The notes under the pieces were generated by a model. The model searched no databases, was not told where the DNA came from, and saw only the letters and a program-made list of their open reading frames with translations. Of a DNA stretch of 64,000 nt, positions 49,993 through 57,867 are shown piece after piece (the first letter of the stretch is position 1; each line of letters opens with the position of its first letter). This DNA is from DTFZ01 sp050260375 (GTDB taxonomy: Bacteria; Bacillota; Clostridia; Christensenellales; SZUA-584). The stretch is from positions 1 through 64,000 of the forward strand of contig JBLNCA010000030.1 of assembly GCA_050260375.1 (NCBI GenBank), read 5' to 3'. Made by a program: the position numbers and the translations under genes.

Positions 49993-50954
49993 CCTCCGAT
50001 CTCGTTCATCATCTTATGCTCCGTCATTCGCTCCCTATCAGAAAAGCAGTGCGCCGGCGGCTTGGCGTATACCGCCTGAGCTATCGCCTGCGCAAGCTTC
50101 GTTTCGTCCGCGCCCGTTCTAAGCAGCGCGCGCAAGTCCGCGGCGGCATCGTAGCAGAGGCAGGGCTTCAGCATGCCTGTGCTGGTTAAGCGTATCCTGT
50201 TGCAGCCGGCGCAAAACTTGTGGGTGTTCGCGCTAATAAAGCCTATGCGCCCTGAAAGCTTGCCGCTCGCGTAATACACCGCCGGCCCGTTACCGCGCCT
50301 TTCGTTCACGTAGCTTAAATCCGGATAAACCGCCCGAAGCCGGCCGAGCACCTCGTCGCCATATGGCCCATTCAGCGCCCTGCCAAAGCCAAGAGGCATC
50401 AGCTCTATGAAGCGCACGTCCACCGGCAAGTCACGCGCGAGCTCGGCCAGAGCGACAAACTCGCTATCGTTATCCTCCAGCATCACGCAGTTGACCTTTG
50501 TATTTATGCCGCTTTCAGCGCACTGCTCTACGGCATCGAGCACTTTAGCAGCGCAGTCAAATCCCGTTATCGCTTTATACTTTTCGGCGTCCGCCGCGTC
50601 GATGCTTATATTGACGCCGTCTACGCCTGCCTTGATAAGCTCGGGCAGTACGTCAGGCAGCATAACGCCGTTCGTCGTCACCGTGACGCATTCGACGCCG
50701 GGCTGAGACTTCAGCCTCGCAATGAAATCCGCCGCGCCTTTGCGCACAAACGGCTCGCCGCCCGTAACTTTGAATTTGTTTATGCCAAGAGTTGTCGCCG
50801 CGCGGCAGACCCGCAGTATCTCCTCGTAGCTGAGTATGTCGCTGTGAGGCAACTTAGGCAGCGGGCGGGGCATGCAGTATTTGCAGCGCAGATTGCACCT
50901 GTCGGTGATGGATATCCTCATGTAGTCGATACGGCGACCCGACCCGTCTTTCAT
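49989..50954 (-). CDS. moaA: GTP 3',8-cyclase MoaA
   Basis: 321 residues from the ATG at 50954 (ATGA overlap with moaC, AGGAG eight bases upstream; an upstream ATG at 50975 lacks this spacing). Radical SAM cluster CNLRCKYC (C20, C24, C27), second cluster near the end in CAGCNRIRLTSTGMLKPCLC, and the C-terminal GG pair that enters the active site. It makes the cyclic intermediate from GTP that MoaC turns into cPMP. Confidence 0.95.
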   Translation of the reverse strand: MKDGSGRRIDYMRISITDRCNLRCKYCMPRPLPKLPHSDILSYEEILRVCRAATTLGINKFKVTGGEPFVRKGAADFIARLKSQPGVECVTVTTNGVMLPDVLPELIKAGVDGVNISIDAADAEKYKAITGFDCAAKVLDAVEQCAESGINTKVNCVMLEDNDSEFVALAELARDLPVDVRFIELMPLGFGRALNGPYGDEVLGRLRAVYPDLSYVNERRGNGPAVYYASGKLSGRIGFISANTHKFCAGCNRIRLTSTGMLKPCLCYDAAADLRALLRTGADETKLAQAIAQAVYAKPPAHCFSDRERMTEHKMMNEIGG

Positions 50955-51460
50955 TTCACGTTCTCCTGATAGCAAACGTCGCCGCTTTTGCCGCCCGACT
51001 TCTCCACCAGCCGTACGCTGTGTATCTCCATCCGCTTGTCAATCGCTTTGCACATGTCGTATACGGTAAGCAGCGCTGTTGTTACGCCCGTAAGAGCTTC
51101 CATCTCCGCGCCCGTTTTGCCGTCGCATTTTACGGTGCAGCGCGCCTCTATTTCTCGCGTTTCGGGCAGCATTGCAAACTCTACGCCGCAGCCTGTAAGG
51201 CTTAACGTATGGCAGAGCGGTATCAGCTCGCTCGTACGTTTCGCGCCCATTATGCCCGCAACCTGCGCGACGCCCAGCACGTCGCCTTTCTTTACGGCGC
51301 CGCTCTGCACCGCTGCGAAGCACTCGGCGCTCATGCGTATGCGGCCTGCCGCCACCGCACGGCGCTGCGTTATTTCCTTGCCGCCTACGTCCACCATTAC
51401 GGCGTTTCCGTTTGAGTCCATATGCGTAAAGCGGCCTTCATGTAAATCCTTTTTATCCAA
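50951..51460 (-). CDS. moaC: Cyclic pyranopterin monophosphate synthase MoaC
   Basis: 169 residues. THMDSNGNAVMVDVGGKEITQR at the start, KGDVLGVAQVAGIMGAKRTSELIPLCHTL (key residues K..TSELIPLCH) and EMEALTGVTTALLTVYDMCKA, with the catalytic DMCKA segment. Coupled to moaA by ATGA. Confidence 0.95.
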   Translation of the reverse strand: MDKKDLHEGRFTHMDSNGNAVMVDVGGKEITQRRAVAAGRIRMSAECFAAVQSGAVKKGDVLGVAQVAGIMGAKRTSELIPLCHTLSLTGCGVEFAMLPETREIEARCTVKCDGKTGAEMEALTGVTTALLTVYDMCKAIDKRMEIHSVRLVEKSGGKSGDVCYQENVK

Positions 51461-51475
51461 CGCTTATCGTCCTTT

Positions 51476-52495
51476 CTACTTTCCAAACGGGCAGTCGGGA
51501 AAGCGGCACTCCTCGCAGTCCAGGCAAAGCCCGCCCTCGCCGTATCCCGCGAGCCGCTCCGCCGTGACGCGCACCCCGGCTATTAAGCTCGGCAGCACGA
51601 GGTCGAATATCGTGCGCCTTGCGTACATCACGCAGCCGGGCAGCCCCACCAACGGGCGTCCGTCGTCCGTATACGCCAGCAAAAACATAGCGCCGGGCAG
51701 TACGGGCGCTCCGTAGCTTACCACACTTGCTCCGCTGTTCTTTATCGCGAGCGGGGTCCTGTCGTCGGGGTCTACGCTCATGCCGCCCGTGCATATTACC
51801 ATATCCAGCCCCGCGCCGAGCATGTCGTTTATCGCCGCGGTTATCTTCCCGCTGTCGTCTCCGAGTATCACGTGCCGCCCTATTTCGCAGCCATATTCTG
51901 CGAGCTTCTCCGCTATGACGGGCGTAAACGTGTCGGCTATACGCCCGTGATAAACCTCGTTGCCCGTTGTTATTACGCCCGCCGTTTTCTTTTTGAAAGG
52001 CGCGACGTTGATAAGCGGCTTAAGGCCCGCGGCCTCTTTTGCGCGCTCCATATGTTCCTTTTTAATCACCAGCGGTATTACGCGCATGCCCGCGAGCTTG
52101 TCGCCTTTTTTGACGGCAAATCCGCCGTGGCGCGTGGCTATCATCATGTCGCCCAATGCGTTTACCGCGTAAACGCGCTCCGAGTCAACCGTCAGAAGCC
52201 CGTCGGTTTCGGCAATAAGATCTATCTTGCCTTCCTTGGGCGCCGTAGCGCGCATGCCCCTACCCATGCATATATCTTTAAGTATCTCGGCCGCATCGTT
52301 CTCATGAAGCATCGTTTCGTCGTTTTCCCATATGTAAACGCTGTCCTTGCCGAGGCTCAGCAGCACGGGTATATCCTCCTCGGTTATTACGTGGCCTTTT
52401 CTGAACACCGCGTCTTTTTTAACGCCTTTTATAATCTGCGTTATGTCGTGGCACAAAACCTGCCCTACTGCGTCCTGCGTTTTAATAAGCTTCAT
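51476..52495 (-). CDS. MoeA-like molybdopterin-binding protein with Cys-rich tail
   Basis: 339 residues. The MoCF (MogA-like) domain spans about 170-300: GVITTGNEVYHGRI, VILGDDSGKITAAINDML, ICTGGMSVDPDDRTP and VLPGAMFLLAYTDDGRPLVGLPGC. The N-terminal half is unlike full MoeA and matches the shorter molybdopterin-binding proteins of Clostridia. The tail LCLDCEECRFPDCPFGK (CX2CX2CX4C) could bind a metal or cluster. Presumably inserts molybdenum or handles cofactor; which of these cannot be decided. Confidence 0.87.
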   Translation of the reverse strand: MKLIKTQDAVGQVLCHDITQIIKGVKKDAVFRKGHVITEEDIPVLLSLGKDSVYIWENDETMLHENDAAEILKDICMGRGMRATAPKEGKIDLIAETDGLLTVDSERVYAVNALGDMMIATRHGGFAVKKGDKLAGMRVIPLVIKKEHMERAKEAAGLKPLINVAPFKKKTAGVITTGNEVYHGRIADTFTPVIAEKLAEYGCEIGRHVILGDDSGKITAAINDMLGAGLDMVICTGGMSVDPDDRTPLAIKNSGASVVSYGAPVLPGAMFLLAYTDDGRPLVGLPGCVMYARRTIFDLVLPSLIAGVRVTAERLAGYGEGGLCLDCEECRFPDCPFGK

Positions 52496-52522
52496 TTAGT
52501 CCTCCCGCGCCGCGTCATTTGA

Positions 52523-53449
52523 CTATTTTAGTTCACCCTTAAAGCATTCCAAGAAACATTCATCTGCATAGCGCCTTAGCTTTTCCGCGAACCGTTCGTA
52601 CCTGTTAAGCAGGTCGCGCCCTTCGGGCGTCAGCTCGCTGCCGCCGCCGTACTCCCCGCCGGGCTTTCTCTCTATAAGCGCAAACCCGAGGTGCTCCTCC
52701 AGCTCGGACAGCATGTTCCACGCCTTGCTGTAGGATATCTGCATCTTTTCACACGCGCCCTTCACGGTGCCCGTATACTCGATCATGTGGAGCAGCAACG
52801 CGCCTTTTTTGTCAAACAGCTTGTCTTCGCGCAGCAGCGAGATTTCTATGGACGGGCGCAGCAGCTGTTCGTTGTGCCGCTCAATTAGCCGCGAATAATC
52901 GCCCGGCGCGTCCACGTCCCGCAGCACGCCTTCGTCGCCTACCTCTATCGTTTCAACGCCAGTACGGCATTGCTCGATTGCCTCTTTCAAACCTCCGCAG
53001 CATTCCGCCGCGATAAGCAGCGGCAGCACTTTAGAGGATAACAGCACCGGATGCCCTTCCTGCCCGCCGCACGCAGGCTTTGCTACAAGCGCTTTCGATT
53101 CCATCAGCCGCTTTATAGTATTCACCGTGAAAAGCGGCACGTCCACCGGAGAAAAAAACGTCCTGTCGCACTTGTCCGCGATATAAGAAAACCCGAGCTT
53201 TGCCGAATCAAACATCTCGGTGTGCGTATAGTCTTCGTTTCTTATGCAGATGACGCCCGATTTGGAAATATGTTTTGCGAGTTCCTCGCTTTTAAAGCCC
53301 GTCACGAGCACGATAGGAAACACTGCGGCCTGCTGAAAATTCGCTATTATGCGCTGCACCGTCGATATCGCACCGGTCTTTATCATTGGCTTGAAACCGC
53401 CCGTTGCGGAGAATTCCCCCGCCGCCGCTATAACCGCGCCCGTCTTCAT
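52523..53449 (-). CDS. MobA/MocA-like NTP transferase fused to ModE-like HTH
   Basis: 308 residues. Residues 1-190: nucleotidyltransferase of the MobA/MocA kind (AVIAAAGEFSATGGFKPMIKTG, FFSPVDVPLFTVNTIKRLM, GGQEGHPVLLSSKVLPLL), suited to adding CMP or GMP to molybdopterin, though the glycine-rich loop is altered (GEFSATGG). Residues 205-300: a LysR-type winged HTH as in ModE (LLHMIEYTGTVKGACEKMQISYSKAWNMLSELE, LGFALIERKPGGEYGGGSELTPEG). No Mop domain is present. First gene of the operon, with a ModE-like palindrome 28 nt upstream. Probably an autoregulator sensing cofactor state. Confidence 0.9.
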   Translation of the reverse strand: MKTGAVIAAAGEFSATGGFKPMIKTGAISTVQRIIANFQQAAVFPIVLVTGFKSEELAKHISKSGVICIRNEDYTHTEMFDSAKLGFSYIADKCDRTFFSPVDVPLFTVNTIKRLMESKALVAKPACGGQEGHPVLLSSKVLPLLIAAECCGGLKEAIEQCRTGVETIEVGDEGVLRDVDAPGDYSRLIERHNEQLLRPSIEISLLREDKLFDKKGALLLHMIEYTGTVKGACEKMQISYSKAWNMLSELEEHLGFALIERKPGGEYGGGSELTPEGRDLLNRYERFAEKLRRYADECFLECFKGELK

Positions 53450-53476
53450 TTGCGCCTCCTAAAAGAGATAAACCAA

Positions 53477-53494
53477 GTTGTATTTTTTTATAAC
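53477..53494. promoter_or_regulatory. ModE-like palindrome before the molybdenum operon
   Basis: GTTGTA-TTTTTT-TATAAC, flanks CCAA and TCGC. Mirror form of the site at 49006. Lies 28 nt before the first gene of the operon. Confidence 0.65.
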
Positions 53495-53641
53495 TCGCTC
53501 TCCAAAAAAAATTAAATCCCCTGGATGTAATTGACCGACACAATCTCTATTGCTTTTAAGTTTATACTACGTATATTATAATGTCAAACCGATATTGCGC
53601 CATTATACGCAAAATTAAGTCGCATAATTGAACTAAAAAGT

Positions 53642-54535
53642 TTACGCGTCCGGGCAGGGTACGCGCTCTAATCTTTTATCAACCCACAGGTTTTGAGCGA
53701 GCCCCGCCGTTATGCACAGGCCGCCTACAAGGTTGTTAACGGAAAACGAACCCGTCAGCACTATATCGACCGCAATGCCGGAAAACACCTGCCCGACGAA
53801 AAGCAGCAGCGTCATATAAAACGACGATATCCTGCAAACGGCCGCGTTGAGCGCCACAACTATGAATAAGCCTAAAATGCCGCCCGTGTATATCCACACG
53901 TCGGGCGACAGCGAAAACTTCTGCATCATAGGCTCTGCCCTTCCCGCGACGAGCAGCGCCGCGGCCGATACGGCAAGGCCGACGATGTAGTTGAACAAAG
54001 CGCTTACAAGTACGCTGGTGCGCTGCGCGAGCAGCGCGTTTACCGTCCGCGACATGACGGTGGAAACGCCAATAAGCAGCGACATCGCTATCGGTATAAC
54101 CGCCTGCGCCTCCGAGCCATACAGCATAGCCGCAATGCCGAGCACAACAAAAGCGATGCCTATAAGCTTCATTTTGTGGAACTCGCGCTTCGGCATGCCG
54201 CACAAACCCCAGCGGTCATAAACCAGCGAAGTCAGGCTCTGCCCCAACAGGCTGAGCGCGATTATAGCGGATACGCTTATGCTGCCGAATGCAATATTGC
54301 TGAATACCACCGACGCAACGCCTATCGCCCCGCCAAGGTACATATACAAAGGCTGCCGTTTTACGGAAAATACTCGCTCCCGCCTTATTGCCAGCAGCAA
54401 AAGCACAGTCAACAGCCCCACGATATGTATTACCACCGTTGAGGAATATACGCCGCTGTACGACGAAAGCTTGCCGTTTACGGCTACCATTACAGCGACG
54501 ATTATGCCAGCCAGCACAGATAAAACATGATACAT
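53642..54535 (-). CDS. DMT family transporter (DUF606/YdcZ duplicated)
   Basis: 297 residues with ten hydrophobic helices in two related halves. VLAGIIVAVMVAVNGKLSSYSGV at the start and a similar LIGVSTVMSRTVNALLAQRTSV in the second half are typical of DUF606 exporters. Substrate unknown. Divergent from a Crp/Fnr-type regulator gene that starts about 85 nt away, a common pairing. Confidence 0.85.
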   Translation of the reverse strand: MYHVLSVLAGIIVAVMVAVNGKLSSYSGVYSSTVVIHIVGLLTVLLLLAIRRERVFSVKRQPLYMYLGGAIGVASVVFSNIAFGSISVSAIIALSLLGQSLTSLVYDRWGLCGMPKREFHKMKLIGIAFVVLGIAAMLYGSEAQAVIPIAMSLLIGVSTVMSRTVNALLAQRTSVLVSALFNYIVGLAVSAAALLVAGRAEPMMQKFSLSPDVWIYTGGILGLFIVVALNAAVCRISSFYMTLLLFVGQVFSGIAVDIVLTGSFSVNNLVGGLCITAGLAQNLWVDKRLERVPCPDA

Positions 54536-54620
54536 TGCGTTTGCTCCTTAGAGTTATATTAACACAGCGACTTGACTCAGTATATGACATATGCCATATT
54601 GTAAAAGAAAGGTTGAGTTT

Positions 54621-55283
54621 ATGGTTAAAGAAAAGCTTATGCCGGAACATATTGCCGTATTGGCACGGTACGGGCTCGGGAATATCGACGTTTCCGATAT
54701 ATGCGTTTTCCGGTACAACAGCGGAGAATTCATATTGCGGCAGGGGTATCCTTGCCCTTATCTGCTGCTTGTACTTGAAGGCAGGATGAAGGTGCTCAGC
54801 ACCGTGCCAAGCGGCAGGACGCTGCTTAATTGCTACCAGACATCGAGCGGCATAATAGGCGAAGTCGAATTCTCGGCGGACAGCGACTCGGCCGCGTCAA
54901 GCGTACAGGCAGTAACCCCGGTTGCGTGCATAGGAATACCGCGCGCGCGATTTGGCGACGAACTCAAAAGCAACGTAACGCTGTTAAGAGCCGTCAACAC
55001 CGAGCTCGCGCAAAAGCTCTACCGTTCCAGCAAAAACAGCGCCGCGACGATACTCCACCCGCTTGATGAGCGGTTGTGCGCGTATATCGCGATGACGAAT
55101 ACGGGCGGCTGTTACAGGGAAAAGCTGACGGACACTGCCGAAATACTCGGAACGAGCTACAGGCACCTGCTAAGGACTCTTAACAAGCTATGCGCTAAGG
55201 GCGTGCTGGAAAAGACGCCGCAGGGCTATATTATAAGGGATGAAGCCGAGTTAAGGCGCATAGGCAAAGACTGCTATATATAA
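54621..55283 (+). CDS. Crp/Fnr family regulator
   Basis: 220 residues from the ATG at 54621 (AAAGGTTGAG upstream). A cyclic-nucleotide-type beta barrel (about 20-120, FILRQGYPCPYLLLVLEGRMKVL, SGIIGEVEFSADSDS) and a C-terminal HTH (about 150-205, LTDTAEILGTSYRHLLRTLNKLCAKGVLEK). No FNR-type cysteine cluster is seen, so the ligand is unknown. Likely regulates the divergent DMT exporter. Confidence 0.87.
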   Translation: MVKEKLMPEHIAVLARYGLGNIDVSDICVFRYNSGEFILRQGYPCPYLLLVLEGRMKVLSTVPSGRTLLNCYQTSSGIIGEVEFSADSDSAASSVQAVTPVACIGIPRARFGDELKSNVTLLRAVNTELAQKLYRSSKNSAATILHPLDERLCAYIAMTNTGGCYREKLTDTAEILGTSYRHLLRTLNKLCAKGVLEKTPQGYIIRDEAELRRIGKDCYI

Positions 55284-55288
55284 AGCGC

Positions 55289-56104
55289 TCAGCCAAGGGC
55301 GGTATCAAGCACCATCATTATCGCAAACCCCGCGAGGCAGCCTATAGTGGATATATCGGTATTAGACCCCTCCTGCTGCGCCTCGGGTATAAGCTCTTCA
55401 ACTACCACGTATATCATTGCGCCCGCCGCGAAAGCAAGCGCATATGGCAGTATCGCCTGCATCGAAAGCATGGCCAAAACGCCCGTTACGCCCGCCAGCG
55501 GCTCAACGATACCTGAAGCCTGGCCGTATAAAAACGCTTTTGAGCGGGAAAAACCTTCCCTTCTCAATGGTATTGATACCGCCGCGCCTTCGGGAAAATT
55601 CTGAAGCCCTATGCCAACTGCCAGCGCCAGCGCCCCTGCGACTGAGGCGGACGACAAGCCGTACGCCGCAGCGCCGAACGCCACGCCTACCGCCAGCCCT
55701 TCCGGTATGTTATGCAGCGTGATTGCCAGCACCAGCAGCACGCTGCGCTGCCAGCCGGTCTTTATGCCTTCGGCTTTGCTTTTGTTAAGCCCCAAATGCA
55801 GATGCGGCAGTATCTTGTCCACCAGAAACAGGAACATGCCGCCGGCCAGAAAGCCGATTGCCGCGACGAGCCACGGAGGAGTGGGTCCGCCTTCCGCCAT
55901 TTCTATCGCGGGAGCAAGCAGCGACCAGAAGCTTGCCGCTATCATCACGCCGGAGGCAAACCCCAGCATGCCGTTCAATATTTTCTTATCTATGGTTTTA
56001 AAGAAGAATACGAGCGACGCGCCCAGCGCAGTGACTCCCCATGTAAAAAGAGTGGCAAACAACGCCTGTAACACGGGATCAATTTCCTTAAGCCATACTA
56101 TCAT
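55289..56104 (-). CDS. ZIP family metal transporter
   Basis: 271 residues, eight helices. Helix IV/V motifs TLHNIPEGLAVGVAFG and GLQNFPEGAAVSIPL carry the His/Asn/Pro-Glu metal-site residues of ZIP proteins of the ZupT/GufA group. A His-containing loop HLHLGLNKSK lies between helices III and IV. Takes up zinc, iron or manganese. A DtxR-like palindrome lies 43 nt upstream. Confidence 0.93.
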   Translation of the reverse strand: MIVWLKEIDPVLQALFATLFTWGVTALGASLVFFFKTIDKKILNGMLGFASGVMIAASFWSLLAPAIEMAEGGPTPPWLVAAIGFLAGGMFLFLVDKILPHLHLGLNKSKAEGIKTGWQRSVLLVLAITLHNIPEGLAVGVAFGAAAYGLSSASVAGALALAVGIGLQNFPEGAAVSIPLRREGFSRSKAFLYGQASGIVEPLAGVTGVLAMLSMQAILPYALAFAAGAMIYVVVEELIPEAQQEGSNTDISTIGCLAGFAIMMVLDTALG

Positions 56105-56146
56105 AAGAGCATACTTCCTTTGCCTGACTTATAGGTTTAAATCCTG

Positions 56147-56165
56147 TTTACTTAGGCTAAGCAAA
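56147..56165. promoter_or_regulatory. DtxR/IdeR-like box before the ZIP gene
   Basis: TTTACTTAGGCTAAGCAAA, an imperfect 19-bp inverted repeat centred on CTTAG/CTAAG. It is similar in form to DtxR/IdeR sites (TTAGGTTAGGCTAACCTAA). Suggests control by an iron or manganese repressor (inference). Confidence 0.45.
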
Positions 56166-56342
56166 TCATATCGGCGGCGTTTTGTCAACCGTCATATACA
56201 ACGTACGGCATATATGTGTAATATGAATAATATCGATTTGTGGCTCTAGAAAAAACGCTGAAATACTGCAGGAGAGGGTTTTTTCGCCCGCCAATGAAGC
56301 GGAATTAACGCCGCCCTTGCAGGTTAATATAAGTTCTTGGCG

Positions 56343-57338
56343 TTACGCCAGTTTTATCTTGTCGATTGCATAATCAATCGCGGCAACCTGCTCAGCGGTA
56401 AGCGGCCCGAATTCCATCGCGGCTGCCAGTTCCGTTACCTGCTTGGTATCGCGAAATCCGGGTATCGGTATTGTCCTGCCGCTCTTGGCCCATAGCCATC
56501 CGAGCGCGCCCTGAACCAGCGAGCGCCCGCCGACGGCAAGCATCTCTCTTATCGCTCCGAGCTTCTCCAGCAATTCGGGGTTTGCCTTGCCGTCTTTGAA
56601 ATAGAAATTCCAGTCTATGTTATACCCTCTTATGTCGTCCTTCGAAACCGCTTCGGAACCGGGCGTATACTTCCCGCTTAAAACTCCCATCCCCAGCGGC
56701 GTGCGGTTTATGCTGGCGAGGCCGTATTCATCGCATACCTTTAATATGCCGTCCGCATTTATAAACACGTTATACTGGTGCTGTATCGCAGCCCCGTTCG
56801 TATTTTTAGCAAAGAAATCTATGAGGTCGGGATGGTCGGTGCTCCAGCCGTAAGCGCGAATCTTGCCCTCTTTCTTCAATTCGTCCAGCGTTTCGAACAC
56901 TTCTCCCGCCTTTTCCAGCGGCACATACCACTCATGGCACTGGAAAAGGTCAATGTAGTCGGTATCAAGCCGCCTTAGCGAATCCTCGCAGGATTGCCTA
57001 ATAAAGTCCGGCTCTACGCTGCTGCCTGTCCAGATTTTCGTTTCCTCGTCGAAAATGTTGCTGAACTTGGTAGCGTACACTACCTTGCTTCTTCTGTCCT
57101 TGAGCGCCTTGCCCAATATCCTTTCGCTGTGGCCGCACCCGTAAAGGCTTGAAGTGTCAAACAGCGTTATGCCGTGATCGAACGCCGCGTGCAGCGCCCT
57201 TATCGATTCGTCGTCGTCCGCCCATTCAAAACCAGTCATTGCGCCGTCCCACCTGTAAAACGGCCCGCCTATCTGCCAGCACCCGAGCCCCAGCGCACTT
57301 ACCTCTATTCCCGATTTTCCAAGCACTCTATTTTCCAT
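56343..57338 (-). CDS. Aldo/keto reductase
   Basis: 331 residues from the ATG at 57338 (GTGAGG upstream); an earlier in-frame ATG at 57383 has no ribosome site. NADPH-dependent TIM barrel: MENRVLGKSGIEVSALGLGCWQIGG, FDTSSLYGCGHSERILGKAL (catalytic Asp and Tyr), VVYATKFSN (Lys), DLFQCHEW (His), and the cofactor end IPIPGFRDTKQVTE. Physiological substrate unknown. Confidence 0.93.
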   Translation of the reverse strand: MENRVLGKSGIEVSALGLGCWQIGGPFYRWDGAMTGFEWADDDESIRALHAAFDHGITLFDTSSLYGCGHSERILGKALKDRRSKVVYATKFSNIFDEETKIWTGSSVEPDFIRQSCEDSLRRLDTDYIDLFQCHEWYVPLEKAGEVFETLDELKKEGKIRAYGWSTDHPDLIDFFAKNTNGAAIQHQYNVFINADGILKVCDEYGLASINRTPLGMGVLSGKYTPGSEAVSKDDIRGYNIDWNFYFKDGKANPELLEKLGAIREMLAVGGRSLVQGALGWLWAKSGRTIPIPGFRDTKQVTELAAAMEFGPLTAEQVAAIDYAIDKIKLA

Positions 57339-57518
57339 AACCTCACCCGCATAATTTATTGCAGTTACTGCAGTATACATCATAGTTTTATTATGCGGGC
57401 ATTGAAAGTACCGATTCCCGGCGTTTTTGATAGTGCCAATATAGCAGACAGAAAGATAATACGATGAGTCAAAATCACCTGTTTAGCGTAGGGAACCGAA
57501 AGTGAGCGCTGCCAGCGG

Positions 57519-57566
57519 AATCAGAACCGATGCGCTGCCGGGGGCAGATAAAGCAAGGTTCTGATT
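57519..57566. ncRNA. Nested hairpin, possible structured RNA
   Basis: Outer arms AATCAGAACC and GGTTCTGATT pair perfectly, and the inner CTGCC-GGG-GGCAG forms a second stem. No known RNA family was recognised and there is no attached gene. Confidence 0.35.
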
Positions 57567-57711
57567 CTGTGAGCTTTAATGAACGCAAGCGATAGCGCAG
57601 CGTGAATTTTCAAGCGAACAGAGGAAGATGAAGCGAATAGAGGACGGGCCTTTCGCGCCCTCCCGTTTTATCTGCATAAACATCACGAACACTTATCGCT
57701 CTAACGCTAAA

Positions 57712-57755
57712 AAAACACGAGACATAAGAAACGCAATATACATCTCTTATGTCTC
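57712..57755 (-). terminator. Orphan minus-strand terminator
   Basis: On the minus strand GAGACATAAGA, 15-nt loop, TCTTATGTCTC, then GTGTTTTTTT. No annotated gene on that strand lies upstream before the edge of the GerA gene, so its transcript is unknown. Confidence 0.6.
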
Positions 57756-57867
57756 TTGATGAAATATTTCTAGTTTGGTGCTGAGCGACGATGCTCTCCT
57801 GCTTTTCATGCATATCGCGAGCCGTTCTTACAGAAACTACAAATATTAACTATGCATGAGGTTTTTT

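Larger units (their letters stand above)
57339..57867. other. Gene-free interval with structured DNA
   Basis: About 530 bp without a credible gene. It includes a nested hairpin (57519-57566), a GGGCctttcgcGCCC-type hairpin near 57645 and a strong terminator-like hairpin (57712-57755) pointing left. The germination operon promoter must lie at the right end; no sigma-G or sigma-F consensus was convincing. Confidence 0.6.

Noticed and set aside
57810..57840. Sigma-G promoter before the germination operon
   Set aside because: GCATA is present but the -10 candidate GAAACTA matches poorly.
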